From assembly GCA_905250115.1 (NCBI GenBank), contig CAJNOI010000098.1, forward strand, positions 194,688 through 258,687: a stretch of DNA of 64,000 bases, written 5' to 3'. Below are positions 12,646 to 24,579 of the stretch, piece by piece (position 1 is the first letter of the stretch; each line of letters opens with the position of its first letter). The position numbers were made by a program, and so were the translations under genes. The DNA is from Adineta steineri (taxonomy: Eukaryota > Rotifera > Eurotatoria > Adinetida > Adinetidae). The notes below the pieces were generated by a model that was not told the DNA's origin, ran no database searches, and was given only the letters and a program-made list of their open reading frames with translations.

Positions 12646-13626
12646 ATGAATACATCAACTATTTTTGGAATAACGAATTGGTGTCTTACTATATTTGCTG
12701 GTCTTTTATATTTATCGATTTTTATCATTGTTATTAAATGTCATCGAGAGTTACATAATCTCTCAGTAATATTAACATGTAATACTTGTTTAGCTGCGTT
12801 TCTTACGTGTATTACCGTTTTTATCATGGTGAGTTCAAATCTATTTAATGGATATCTACTTCACGATATTCATTTTTGTTATGTCTGGGGATTATTTTAT
12901 GATATATTCGAATGTTCAATTTATTATAGTTATTGTTTACAAGCATTCTTTCGTCTATGTCGTGTTGTTTTTTATAAGAAAAGATTTTTAGTTTCATACT
13001 CATTATACAATATTTTAATTATTGTTCAATGGATTCTGGTATTTTCTCTACTTATTCCAACATTATTTTTACAATGGTACATTCGTTTACCAACAGAAAC
13101 TTATTGTCTTATTCCATATACCGATACTTATGCATCAACATATCTCATTATGGTTCTTTATTTAATTCCATTAATTTTCATTACTATCATTTACATCTGG
13201 ATAACACTATATGTTCGTCAATCATCACATCCAACATCGACAGACCTTACTATTAATCGACGACAACGAAATTTAAGGGATTTAACCGTTATTAAACGTA
13301 TTATTATATTAATATCAATTTTAATGATATTACGTTTTCCAACTATTATTTTTATTATCTATGGAGTTATTGCTGGACATTTATTTGCTTATACTTATGC
13401 TATTGTTGGATTAATAACATTATTGTGTCTGATATTTATTGCTTTGATAACAATTCATATAACACCTGAATTACGAAATAACATATTAAATCTAATGATA
13501 TCTCGAGACAATCGAGTGGATTCACAGGTAGTAACATTGCATCAATTGAGCAATCAGATGGCAATACATCGTAATACTCCTACTGTACAAAAAAGTGATT
13601 CAAGAAATCTGCCACATGCTCCCTGA
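12646..13626 (+). CDS. Rhodopsin-like 7TM receptor
   Basis: Intronless receptor of 326 residues. I start it at ATG 12646 because the open frame upstream has no earlier ATG. Seven hydrophobic segments are readable, starting with WCLTIFAGLLYLSIFIIVI. The DRY region is atypical (QAFFRLCRVVFY), and the third intracellular loop is short and basic (RRQRNLRDLTVIKR). The C-terminal tail after TM7 is about 50 residues and polar. It belongs to the same broad bdelloid receptor class as the genes at 7992-9017 and 14385-15323 but is clearly divergent from them. Ligand unknown. Confidence 0.8.
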   Translation: MNTSTIFGITNWCLTIFAGLLYLSIFIIVIKCHRELHNLSVILTCNTCLAAFLTCITVFIMVSSNLFNGYLLHDIHFCYVWGLFYDIFECSIYYSYCLQAFFRLCRVVFYKKRFLVSYSLYNILIIVQWILVFSLLIPTLFLQWYIRLPTETYCLIPYTDTYASTYLIMVLYLIPLIFITIIYIWITLYVRQSSHPTSTDLTINRRQRNLRDLTVIKRIIILISILMILRFPTIIFIIYGVIAGHLFAYTYAIVGLITLLCLIFIALITIHITPELRNNILNLMISRDNRVDSQVVTLHQLSNQMAIHRNTPTVQKSDSRNLPHAP

Positions 13627-14384
13627 TTTTTCTTAAGTGCATATGAACAAAGAAATATTTGTATGGAATCTGAAAATAAAGATCAACTTATTCATTAGAC
13701 AATACTCTCTTACATGTTATTTAATGTTGTCATGTATTGTATTTACTCATCTCGAAAATAAAAAATAAAAAGTTGACAAGACGTTTATGTTCTTATATTA
13801 ATATTTTTAATAATGGAAAGAAATAGTGATTGTCTCTTATCGATTAACAATTAGGGGGAGGATGGAATCCCTGAACGGGTACATCAATTTAAATCATTGC
13901 AAATTTGATCATAAACATCATATGTGTTCGTCTACAACACAAACTGTATCGACTCGAGTCAGAAAATATACTATAAAATAGTATGATTCATGTTGAGGGT
14001 GTGGGTATGAATGAAAAAGAATACCCACACTCACCCTCAAGATTAATGTTAAAGTTGATATTCATATTGGGTTAAAATATTCAAGATGAATTTCATTTTG
14101 ATATTCCATGAGAACTTTTTTTCAGTGACAATACTGTGGAAACTTGTGTGATTTTGTCTTGATATCTTCATCGATCTTATGAAGCCAAGACTGCGAATAA
14201 AGACGTGTCGATATGAGGGTGCGGGTGAGTGTGAAAAATAAATCCTCTCCTACATCTGAAGTTAGTCTTTCATTATTCAGTAGTCTATGTAAAGATGGAA
14301 AATGTTCTGTTTGATCAATATTTGTTAATCAATTATCAAATCGAAGAAAATTAGAAAAGTTCTGAAATAATGAAGAAGTATTGG
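13627..14384. repeat. Spacer with a perfect-arm hairpin and G/T-rich block
   Basis: Lies between the converging receptor genes. At 13993-14040 TTGAGGGTGTGGGTAT is followed, after a 12-base A-rich loop, by ATACCCACACTCACCCTCAA, forming a strong hairpin. A second block at about 14213-14262 reads GAGGGTGCGGGTGAGTGTG followed by a CTCCTACATCT arm. The stretch 14098-14410 is also present, diverged, at 28811-29130. Confidence 0.75.
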
Positions 14385-15323
14385 TTATTGATGAATAAGT
14401 CGTCGCCATCGTCCGAATGATTCTCGAAATGTTTTTCTGTACAATTGCGAAGGAAGGACAAAAACAATGAAGATAAGCATTGATGGAGTAAATGAAATGA
14501 AATAACCAAAAATAAATAACAATCGATGGTTTGATGGATTAACACATTCTGATAACATTGACATAATCAGACGGGGTAAGGACAAAATTAGAAGGATAAT
14601 CGGACTAATCAATAGTTGTTTGTGTTCATTAAATTGATTATAAACATGTTCTTTCAAAGTTCGTCTTGTTTGAGCTGTTGATCGTTGTCGGGCTGATCCG
14701 AATATGATGAATAAAGCAGAACAAAGATTAACAATACATGGAGCGACAAGATGAAAAAATAGGATGATTGTATTGTATTGTTGAACAGAAGGAGAGTAAC
14801 GAGTTACACACCATCTATCGATATCTGCTTTGTTCGTCTCTGTCTTCATTTCGTGTAATTCTCGATATATAGGTTCGTGAATGATTGAAATCATGACACA
14901 CAACGGTAAGATGAGAATTATCCATCGAGCAATGCATTGACTTTTCTGTTTATTGAAGTTAACTCCTCTGAAGACGAGAATCGCTCTTTCAATGGCTACA
15001 CAAGCATTCAGCCAAGCATCTAAATATAAACAAAGCTTGAGAAGAGGTTCGATCAATACACAACCTTCTCGAACAACAGAAACACGAATCGATAGATTCA
15101 TTTGAGTGACAACAACAAACCAAAACTTCACTGTAAACATGCTGATTGTAAGAAAAGAAGTAATTGATGATGCTAAGAGATAGATGCCACATCCAACTTG
15201 TCGTAGATCTTTATTTTGAAATGTTAGTAGAGACAGCAAACTATTGATTAAACCTCCAACAAACATAATCATCGTTAAAGCGACATTGATTTTCATCAAT
15301 ATTGTTTGATCAGTCAATGCCAT
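14385..15323 (-). CDS. Rhodopsin-like 7TM receptor
   Basis: Intronless frame of 312 residues from ATG 15323. The frame stays open to 15419 without an earlier ATG, so an unseen upstream exon is possible. Hydrophobic segments match a 7TM receptor: TM1 around INVALTMIMFVGGLINSL, TM3 ending in CVAIERAILVF (E-R replaces D-R), and a large loop with a Cys (RWCVTRY) before TM5. The TM6 entry has the basic HKQLLISPIILLILSLPRL. The tail ends WRRLIHQ. Its 3' end and 3' flank exist as a second, truncated copy near 29 kb. Ligand unknown. Confidence 0.8.
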   Translation of the reverse strand: MALTDQTILMKINVALTMIMFVGGLINSLLSLLTFQNKDLRQVGCGIYLLASSITSFLTISMFTVKFWFVVVTQMNLSIRVSVVREGCVLIEPLLKLCLYLDAWLNACVAIERAILVFRGVNFNKQKSQCIARWIILILPLCVMISIIHEPIYRELHEMKTETNKADIDRWCVTRYSPSVQQYNTIILFFHLVAPCIVNLCSALFIIFGSARQRSTAQTRRTLKEHVYNQFNEHKQLLISPIILLILSLPRLIMSMLSECVNPSNHRLLFIFGYFISFTPSMLIFIVFVLPSQLYRKTFRESFGRWRRLIHQ

Positions 15324-15884
15324 GTTCGGTCTAATTTCGTCACGTAAAATGTCATCGAGAATGACACCGATACTTTTTTTGTAAAACTGACATTTTTGTC
15401 CAATGAAACAACTGGTCAAAATTTGAGCTAAAGAAAGTCATAATTAGCAAGAGATAAGATCAATCTTTCTTAATTTATTAGAACTATATCGGAGTAAATT
15501 TGTAAGCAACAATAGTCTATCAGAGTCATTTGTCCATATATGATATGTCGTGTCGAAATTAGATTTCTACATTTCTATTTTCTGTTTAATATCTCATGAT
15601 GATTTTATTCAGTTGTACAAAGATGTTTCTGCATATGAACCCCATAGATTTTGAAAGACTGCAAAGTAATATGATTTCAGATAGTGAAATCACTGAAGAA
15701 TAGGCCTTTTGGAATATATCGTTATTTGAGGAGAAAATTCACCTCGTACAATCAATCTAATCACGGTTAAACTACAATACTGAGAGTTAATTTTATCTGA
15801 TTGGAAGCTAAGCGTCCAATTTCTAAAAGAGGAAGTTCCGATGTGATCCTATTTTTGAACAATAATTCTATTGAATTACATGAT
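15324..15884. other. Spacer between receptor and NHL gene
   Basis: No coding sequence recognised beyond the unproven open extension of the receptor frame to 15419. It includes the 3' UTR of the NHL gene on the minus strand. Confidence 0.4.
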
Positions 15885-18800
15885 TTATTTGAAATTCTTA
15901 GATCTTTTATTATTCAGCAGGGAAATAGAGTCTAGTTGTATGTTGTAATTATTTGATGATGATCACAAAATAATACAAAATACTTACTATAAGGATCAAG
16001 AGTGATGTTATTTGGACCAGATGTCAGAATAGAAAAGTTTCCTGTTACATTTGGAGAATACGTTGTCATCACTAATATGTATGTAATACCAGTGTAAAGA
16101 TAAGCGATGAACTTGAAATCTTGAAAACTACAACTTCGATAATCCTGTAGATTCTCGGAAGGATTCATTGGATTAAAATCATCTTTGTAAATATTACCAA
16201 ATGTATCCATGCTGCTAACACTACTCAGAGCATAGTATCCAGTTTCCATGACATTCACTCGTATAGTTTCATAGTAATAATTTGATTTTCGACAATCTCG
16301 AGAATATGTTTGACTACTCGTAGTTAGCTCTGACGAATAGCCCGATTGTACAGCATCTGAATATTTTATTTCGATGACTGATGGAGAACCTATGTGATGA
16401 AAACAAAAATAACAGTCGAGATTCGTGATAGATCTTGATTGACTGAGAGAAAGGCGAATTGTCTAAATGTCAGGAAGGAGATTGAGCATCATAAGTTGTC
16501 TCTTATATACTCTGAATATCGAAAGGCATGTCAAAACTGTGCCTAGTTTTCTGAAGAGACAACTCTCAATAATATCACTCTCAATGAAGTAAGTAAGCAG
16601 TAAATGGAGAGTGACAATAGAATATATAAAACATTTTTCTGTACTTGAACCGTCGATAATGTATGTCACGAATGAGTTCAGAATAACTTCTTTATTTCGA
16701 AAAAGGATAATATCCCAACGTTTGAGATAGGAAAAAGTTGTTTATTTATAGTCTAATTCTGCTACTAATATAATTTATTGAAAAATTAAAATATACAAAG
16801 GTACTTTTTAGCTTTATAAAAAGTAAGAATATATTTATATTTTTTATCTACGATGTATTATATTTAAATGTTTGCAGCGGTTTTTTATTATAGGAACATT
16901 GTGTGATAGGACATGTTGTAACAAAAAGCAAAGGTGTTTTCATTTCATGGTCATGAGCAGGGATTCATGCCGATTCGTATATTATTTACATCAGATCAGT
17001 GATTGATTGAAAGGAGTCTGTATCGAAGGTGATTGATCTGATCCTAGTAGCAATATTCTGTTGTTTGATGCATTTAACGTAGCTATTTTTGTAAAGCTTT
17101 CTTCTTATAACACAAATGTCATCTTATAAAACAAGTTTTTATTTGAGGATATGCCAAACTCAACTAAATACTCATGCTAACGTTGATAGATATTCATTTA
17201 ATAGTTATAGTGCAAATACTTACTAATATTCTTGAGATCAACATTGTTTGGGCCAGATACAAAGACTGAGAATGTACCAGTTTCATTGGAGTGATACGTT
17301 GTGACAATTAATATATATGTAATACTATTTTTAAGAGCAACTGTGAATCTAAACCCAAATGACTCGCAGCCTTGATAACCGTCTGTGAGTCGATTTTCGT
17401 CTGGGTTGGATGGATTGAAATAATCTTTGTAAATATAGCCGTATGTGTCCATTTTGCTTTTGCTGAAGAAAGTGTAAAGACCACTTCTATGAACATTCAC
17501 TTGTATCGCTTGATAGTAAGAACTTGATCTTGCACAGCTACGTAAATACGTTGAACTGTTCGTTGTCAATTTTGATGCATAAACTGTTTGAACAGCTGAT
17601 GAAGTATTCACTAACAAAAAGAAAATCGATTCAATTTTTGTATAATATGGAAATAAATGCAAACAATTTGCAATTTTACTTTCTCTCAGCTACGTTCAAC
17701 AAAAGCGACTGGAAGTGATATGAGTCTTAGTCTCTACCGAATAGAAATATCTGTACATCATTTTGCAGACTGATTTTATCTATATTTTTTATCGAATATG
17801 AATAAGTGCAATTGATTATCTATTAAAATACTATAAATACTCACGAATACGATTAAAACCGATATAGCGTCGGTCAGATCCTTGAATTGAAAAATTCCCC
17901 ATTGAATTCCGAGATGTTACTATAACGACAACATATGTCAAGTTGACTTGAAGAACAGCTGTGACTTTCAATTGACCTTGATTACCAGAACCTCCACTAC
18001 GGCTCACCATATTTTCGGTCACATCGAATGGATTGAAGTTATTTGTGTAGATATAAGCGTATATGGTTTTCATCTCGCTGTTGATCAAAAAAGTATAACG
18101 ACCAGTTATAGTGACGTTCATTTGTGTTGCTTCATAATACGAATCGAATTCTGAACAAACTTGAAAATAAATTGAACTATTCGAGGTTAGTACTGATGAA
18201 TACATAGTTATTAGTAATGAGTTATCTACTGAATGAAAAAAATCAATGAGTATTTGTATTTACAATAAAGAAAAGGAATGATTCCGTATATTCTTAGTTT
18301 ATTTTTCGCTCTGTTTACTAATGAGAGTTGAATCGTTTACTTTAGAGCAATGCTTCCAATAGAGAAATGAAGAAAAACATGAAGTAAAATATCTATTTAA
18401 CGTCCTTACAATAAGTATCGATGATGGCTGTTAAAATCCGTATGTTATTTCCGAGAGACATTGTAATAATCACAACAAAGAAATGTTATAAAATCTCGTA
18501 TACAAAAACGAGTACCATTCTAGACTAAGAAAGTTTGTTAAGTTATAGACTTACAAATTTATGACTTCTTCATTATCATCTTTATCTTCAAACATTTCGT
18601 CTTGTATAAACATAATACAAAAATTTAGTTTTTTTTATCGATATTACTAAACATAATAATAAAATAAACTATCTGATGAAACTATTTCATAAAGTTCTAG
18701 TCAATCTATGAGTATGGCATGACATCATCAAGAAAGTGTCGATTGCAAGTGACACTCGATTCATTGTTAAAATATTACAAGAGCGACTCTTTAATTATTT

Positions 18801-21800
18801 TTTACTCTAATAAAGCATGTCTTGAATAACCAGATAAGGATCGAAATTTTTCTTTCTTCGCTTTGTTGGCATTTTTCTGTGACGACACTAACCTGCGTGT
18901 AAATCTCACTCCTTTGTGATAATCCTGATTCTATTCTCGTTGGTTAACTAAAATCATGACTCTAAATATAACATAATCGTTTTCTTATCTCGAGAGTAAA
19001 GGTGATATTCTGAATCTCTATAATTGCACTATGAGTTATGATTAACGGTCGAGAATAGGATCATTTTTCTTTGACAGATATTTTATATCTATCAATTTGA
19101 GAGTACGTAGGACAACTATTTAAAATGACTTTTTGTTGATTTCAAAGCAATTTGTGGAACTTTTTTATTCTCAAAAATGGAATTCTACGCGAGAAATTTT
19201 ACTTCTCATGAGTGTCTTACATTTCATAAAATCATTGCGTTCATTATTTTCTACATTCAGCAGTTGTAAGTGAGCGCAGATAATGGTGAATCACAGAAAA
19301 TTCATAAAGAAAGTTCAACAAAAAGGGCTAAATTCATCTCTAACTTTCCTACTAAGACACAACCATTTTAACTTCCATGTGTATCATTCAACTAACATGA
19401 CGATAATGTTATCAATTGACTTTTGTTGAAAATTATAAATAAGCAAGGTTTTTATTTTATAACAATAATATATTAGGATGAAACTTGGAATTTAAATTTA
19501 ACTATTCAATAATTTAGTTCAAAATCCATCAGAAGTTTCATTTTTGTCTTCGTCTTCTATGATAGTTTTTCTTTTTAATTCTCTGGAAAAATATTGATTG
19601 ATATGATATTGAAGACTTTATTCGATTATTCTAAACTTACTACATGAATCTTCGATATATTGAAATTTTTGAATTCGATCATTGTGTTGATCAATAACAA
19701 ACATGTTTCCAGAACGATCGAAAGTAAAACTAAATGGACTGTCCAATTGATTGGATTGTGAGCCCACTCCATAACATCCAACTAAACATCGAAAACCATT
19801 CAAACTTGAACCAACAATGCGATGATTGTTATTATCCACAATGAATAAATATTTCTCAGCATCTAATATGATTCCACTTGGACAATCAAGTGTAATTGTT
19901 GGATCTAATGATTTATTTCCAGCCACTATGATACCTTTTGATTCTCCTGACTGAAACAACTGAATTCGATGATTGTAACAATCTGCCACATATAAATCCA
20001 AATTCACATCGACAAAGATTCCACGAGGACTACTGAGTTGATTCGAGGCTGATCCTTCAGTACCATTTCCAGCAGCAACACGATTTGAAGTAATTACAGC
20101 ATCATTTAATGATCTTTTCACTACTTGATGACGACCTTGCATTGAACAGTAAAGAGTGTCATTTATATCGACAAACAAACTATCACATGATGAGTTGACA
20201 TTCATCACTGTGACAAAGGTACCTGTTTCTGCCATCCATTTCTGCACTTGACCATTCTTAAGTCCATCATCAATATAAATATCACCATTTGATGTCACAA
20301 AGAGAGAAGACGGCCCTTTAAAATTACCAGTAATGATCTTTGTTGGATTAACACTCTCTTCATGCCACATTAGAATTGTGTTATTTTCTTTATTAGCGAC
20401 ATAGATTGTGATATTTGTATTCACGAAAATGGCGAGAGGATTCAAGCCAACAATTGATCGATTAGCAAAGGTAATTCCATTAAAATCCCAAGTGGCTGTT
20501 TGACAAAACTTTGGTTGATTGAATGAAAGAGCTAAAACAATAAAAATAGAAAGAATATTAGAGAAGAACTGTAAACGAAATGAAATTGTTAATTTATATA
20601 TTCGTAGAAGAAGAATAAAGTTTCTTCAAAGAAATTTTTGATTATAAAGATTTTTAGGAATGTTTGTTAACATTAATTTTAGGAATGATTTTTATCAGTT
20701 TTTTCATGAAATGTAAATTGAAATATTGTTAAAATAAATTTGTTTAATTTTAGTTGAAAAATCCTCTGAAAGAGCTGAATAAATTGTATTAAAGAAAACA
20801 ATGAAATGTAAGAATTCATCTATTAGAAGAGAAAATAATCAATAGAAAAGAAGAAGTTCCTACGAATCTAATTTATTTATTTCAATCTTAAGCATCTTAT
20901 TCGCCTTTCTCAGATATGTTTTTATTAAAAAAGCGATTTTTTTAAAATAAGTCTGCCGACATCTCATCGCAGATCTTTCTTTGAAATATTTATTCAAAGT
21001 TTCTGAAGTTTTTCTTTTTGATACAAATTTAACGTTAATTTAGAAAAGAAATAAGAGAAAAACGATAAATATCTCTATGTGATCTCAGTTGAGGGTTTTA
21101 TTGGGAGCATGACTCGATTTATCTTAATAGATTTCATGAGGATATAAAAAATAGTGTCACTACACGTTAGTTTGAGTACTGTATGGAAAAGAAAGAAAAA
21201 TGAGATAAAAAATGATTTTTATGTTTTTCAAAAAATGTCTTCTTTTCGCTCTACGGACACTCATTATACACATTCTTCCTCGAAGATTTTTCATCTGAAA
21301 AAACTTCAAAGATTCATCAAAGATGACACATAATCTCATCTTTGTAATCTTAATAGTATTTTACAGATTTTAATGTTTTTCGTATGAAATAAAAAAAAAG
21401 AAAATCTTTATTTTCATGTGAAAAGAATAAGTAATTCTCTTATAACGAAACTAATCATTGACTACGCATCTTCAATAAAAAGAAAAAGAAATGAATTCGA
21501 TTAAACAAAACAATATTTTTATTCAAAATCAGTGCAATAGATTTTATTCATATTATCAAATAAATACCTTTTTTCTTTTATAGAAATAATAATATATAAT
21601 ATCTCTCATTAACAATTTCATATATCACGTTGTAGATTGTCTTCAAAAATTAAATATTACTCCATGCAATTAAATATTATGATCACTATCGAAAGAACAA
21701 ATCATCAATCAAACATTCCTTTATAAGAAAATTCATTTTTCATAATATTTCATATTAAAAGTTATCTCTCTCAAAGAGAAACAATGACTCAATTTATTTT

Positions 21801-23734
21801 ACATAAAAAAAGAAGAAAAATTAGTTGTTATAGTTGTGACATTTTGTTTTTCTGGAATCAAACATATCGAAATATAAAATTAAACATGAAAGCCCTTCTA
21901 CTACTCCGTTAAGGACAAAACTTTTTCTTTCTCTATTCTTTAATCTCAACAAAAAGGTAAAGATTGTTTGCCTTAGACGATTGACACACATGACTCTGTC
22001 TAATCTGAACAGTTCATTTCCTTAGACACATTGGCTTAATTAATCTTTCTCAATTATTTTTGTTTTCTTTCACTTTTTATATTGAAATGTCTTTATTAAC
22101 TTATGTTACTTATCTATTCATATCTTCTCATTTTATTCAACTTTTCTCCAGCTTACCAAAAGAATCTTTCATCAATAAAAACTTTTGAATTCGATGATTT
22201 GATTGATCAGTAACAAATATGTTTCCAGAATGATCGAAACTAAAAATAAATGGACTAAACAATTGATTAGATTGTGAACCCCTTCCATAACATCCAACTA
22301 AACATCGAAAACCATTCAAACTTGAACCAACAATACGATGATTGAGTAGTTCCACAATGAACAAATACTTCTCAGCATCTAATATAACTCCAGTTGGATA
22401 ACGAAGTGTAATTGTTGGATTTAGTGATGTAGTTCCAGCTATTGTGATACCATTTGATTCTCCCGGCTGAAACAACTGAACTCGATTATTCGAAGAATCT
22501 GCCACATATAAATCCAAATTCACATCGACAAAGATTCCACGAGGACTTTCGAGTTGATTCAAAGCTGATCCTCTAATACCTGTTCCAGCAGCAACACGAC
22601 TTGAAGCCATCACAGAATCATTTAATGATCTTTTTACTACTTGATCACGATCAATCATTGAACAATAAAGAGTATCATTGATATCGACAAACAAGCCCCA
22701 GCATGATGAGTTGACATTCATCACTGTGACAAAGGTACCTGTTTCTGCCATCCATTTCTGCACTTGACCATTCTTAAGTCCATCATCAATATAAATATCA
22801 CCATTTGATGTCACAAAGAGAGATCGGGGCCCTGTGAAACTACCAGAAATTACCTTTGTTGGGCTCACAGTCTCTTCATGCCACATTAGAATTGTGTTAT
22901 TTTCTCTATTAGCGACATAGATTGTGTTGTTTGTATTCACGAAAATGGCGAGAGGATTCAAGCCAACAATCGATCGATTAGAAAAAGTAATTCCATTAGA
23001 ATCCCAAATGGGCGTTGGAGAAAACTTAGGTTGATTGAATGAAAGAGCTAAAACGAGAAAAATGTATAAAATATTAGGAAAGAACCGTAAACGAAGTGAA
23101 GCTATGGGTGTGGGTGTAGATGTGGTGAGTGTAGGTGCGGCTGTGGTAAGTGTGGGAATGGGTGTTGGTGAGGGTGTGAGTGTGAGTTTGACATGAAAAT
23201 AACACCTACACTCATACCCACGCACACTTATTTATAAAAGTCAATTAATCGTTTTTTCCATATTTTATCATGCGAGATGATGAAATAGATTCCTTTCCTT
23301 TCTCGTGTGTCTCATTCTCGTCTCAAGGTCTACAAATAAATTTGATATCGAGAGAAGATTTCAGTAATATACGAGTTTTCACTCGTTTTTGAAACTATGA
23401 ATCAATATAAATTCAGATATCTGTAATATTATTCATCAGTATTTCCACTTATACTTTTAAAGTTAAAGTACACTCATTCTTCAAACCACAAAAAGTCTCG
23501 CATAGCTGCTACAAGGGATCAGTATCATCACTTTTCAACATAAAATAGAAATTCCTGTCAAACTCTATAATCTATTATTTCATTCCAATTTGTTCAACTA
23601 AAACTCTAACGAACAATATCATTTTTGCGCAATAGCTGTTCTCCAATATGTAATAAATAAAAGTATTTACCTGATGTTTCATTGTTGAGAATGAACAGAA
23701 GAATAATGACGAATACGTAGATATTCCACATCAT
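15885..23734 (-). CDS. Secreted protein with two NHL propellers and three repeat domains
   Basis: Assembled from seven minus-strand exons: 23671-23734 (MMWNIYVFVIILLFIL, a signal peptide), 22157-23047, 19641-20531, 17845-18228, 17224-17610, 15988-16389 and 15885-15931 (stop). Every junction is phase 1 and the total is 3066 nt (1021 residues). The two large exons are both exactly 891 bp, very alike, and encode NHL beta-propeller blades (SPRGIFVDVNLDLYVAD, NHRIQLFQ). The next three exons (384, 387, 402 bp) are copies of a roughly 130-residue domain with a YGYIY..FNP core and a GTFS(V/I)..SGPN end, resembling extracellular PPC-like beta-sandwiches (inference). NHL proteins are binding scaffolds; the target is unknown. 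Introns of 55-1600 bp are long for this locus. Alternatives: mutually exclusive use of the two NHL exons, or two genes, though I find no second signal exon. Confidence 0.65.
20532..22156. other. Probable intron between the two NHL exons
   Basis: 1.6 kb of AT-rich sequence with no open domain. I searched it for a second signal-peptide exon for the 19641-20531 NHL exon and found none. The first 60 bases upstream of each NHL exon are recognisably duplicated, so the duplication included flanking intron. Confidence 0.45.
23101..23228. repeat. G/T-rich palindromic block in an NHL intron
   Basis: GGGTGTGGGTGTAGATGTGG and further GGTGAGGGTGTGAGTGTGAG runs are followed by AACACCTACACTCATACCCA, a complementary arm. 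The block sits in the copy-2 flank exactly where homology with the copy-1 NHL flank ends, which suggests insertion. Confidence 0.7.
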
Positions 23735-24479
23735 TCAACAAGAGTTCTTTTTTTGATAAACTAGTTAACTGATAAAATAATCTTTTTCTTAGATGAAAAC
23801 AAAATGACACTAATTGTAGATTTATTCTCTAGTTATATATCTCTTTGTCTCTTTATTCTCTCATTCTTTTCTTCCAAAATCACAAAAAGAGAAAAATTGT
23901 GTTTTAAAGAAGATTAAGTCGCAGAGAAGACAAAAAATTGATTTCAGATTTCAATAACGATAAAACTGGTCGTATGATTGCTCATTTTCAGATGAATTCA
24001 TTCTTTTCGAAAGTAAAAAATGAAATTTAAATTTCAAATAATCGTTTTCTTTTTTTTTAATTTTATAGAAAATCAGAAGATTTTAGTGAAGAAGAACGTG
24101 ATGAAGAGAAAGAAGAATTGATGAAAATTTGCATTAATCATCGAACGTGTTTCAACAGAAAATAAGATATCAACTATCATCGTCAATAAATGATTGACGT
24201 CAATGAATAAGTCATGATTAGTTTGATATTTTTTTATTTGATTCTGTTAAATAATCTGCTTTGTCAGAACTCACTTTTAATCACGTTCTTTATTTCTCTA
24301 TGCGCAATAAGTATGTTTGAAAAACATTTTCTTCATTAAGTATTTCTATCTGTTTTTGAATAAAAATTCATCGAACATATAAAAAGTAGGAGGGAGGGTG
24401 GATGGGTGCATCTGGGCCTGGGTCTGAATCTGGTTGAGGGTGTGGATTCATGTTTAATTTACTCACATCTATACCCACA
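23735..24479. repeat. Spacer with dispersed repeat and G/T-rich block
   Basis: The 80 bases at about 24308-24390 recur at 29276-29359 (shared core ATCTGTTTTTGAATAAAAA). From 24391 a G-rich run (GGAGGGAGGGTGGATGGGTG, later GAGGGTGTGGATTC) leads to CTATACCCACA, where the sequence is cut by the N gap. No gene recognised. Confidence 0.6.
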
Positions 24480-24579
24480 NNNNNNNNNNNNNNNNNNNNN
24501 NNNNNNNNNNNNNNNNNNNNNNNNNNNNNNNNNNNNNNNNNNNNNNNNNNNNNNNNNNNNNNNNNNNNNNNNNNNNNNN
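24480..24579. other. Assembly gap of 100 N
   Basis: Exactly 100 unknown bases, a placeholder length. It begins inside the C-rich arm of a G/T-rich block, so the missing sequence is probably more of that repeat. Confidence 0.98.

Noticed and set aside
16463..16669. Minus-strand ORF of 68 codons between NHL-gene exons
   Set aside because: It lies in the intron between 17224 and 16389, has no domain similarity to the flanking repeat exons, and its composition looks random.
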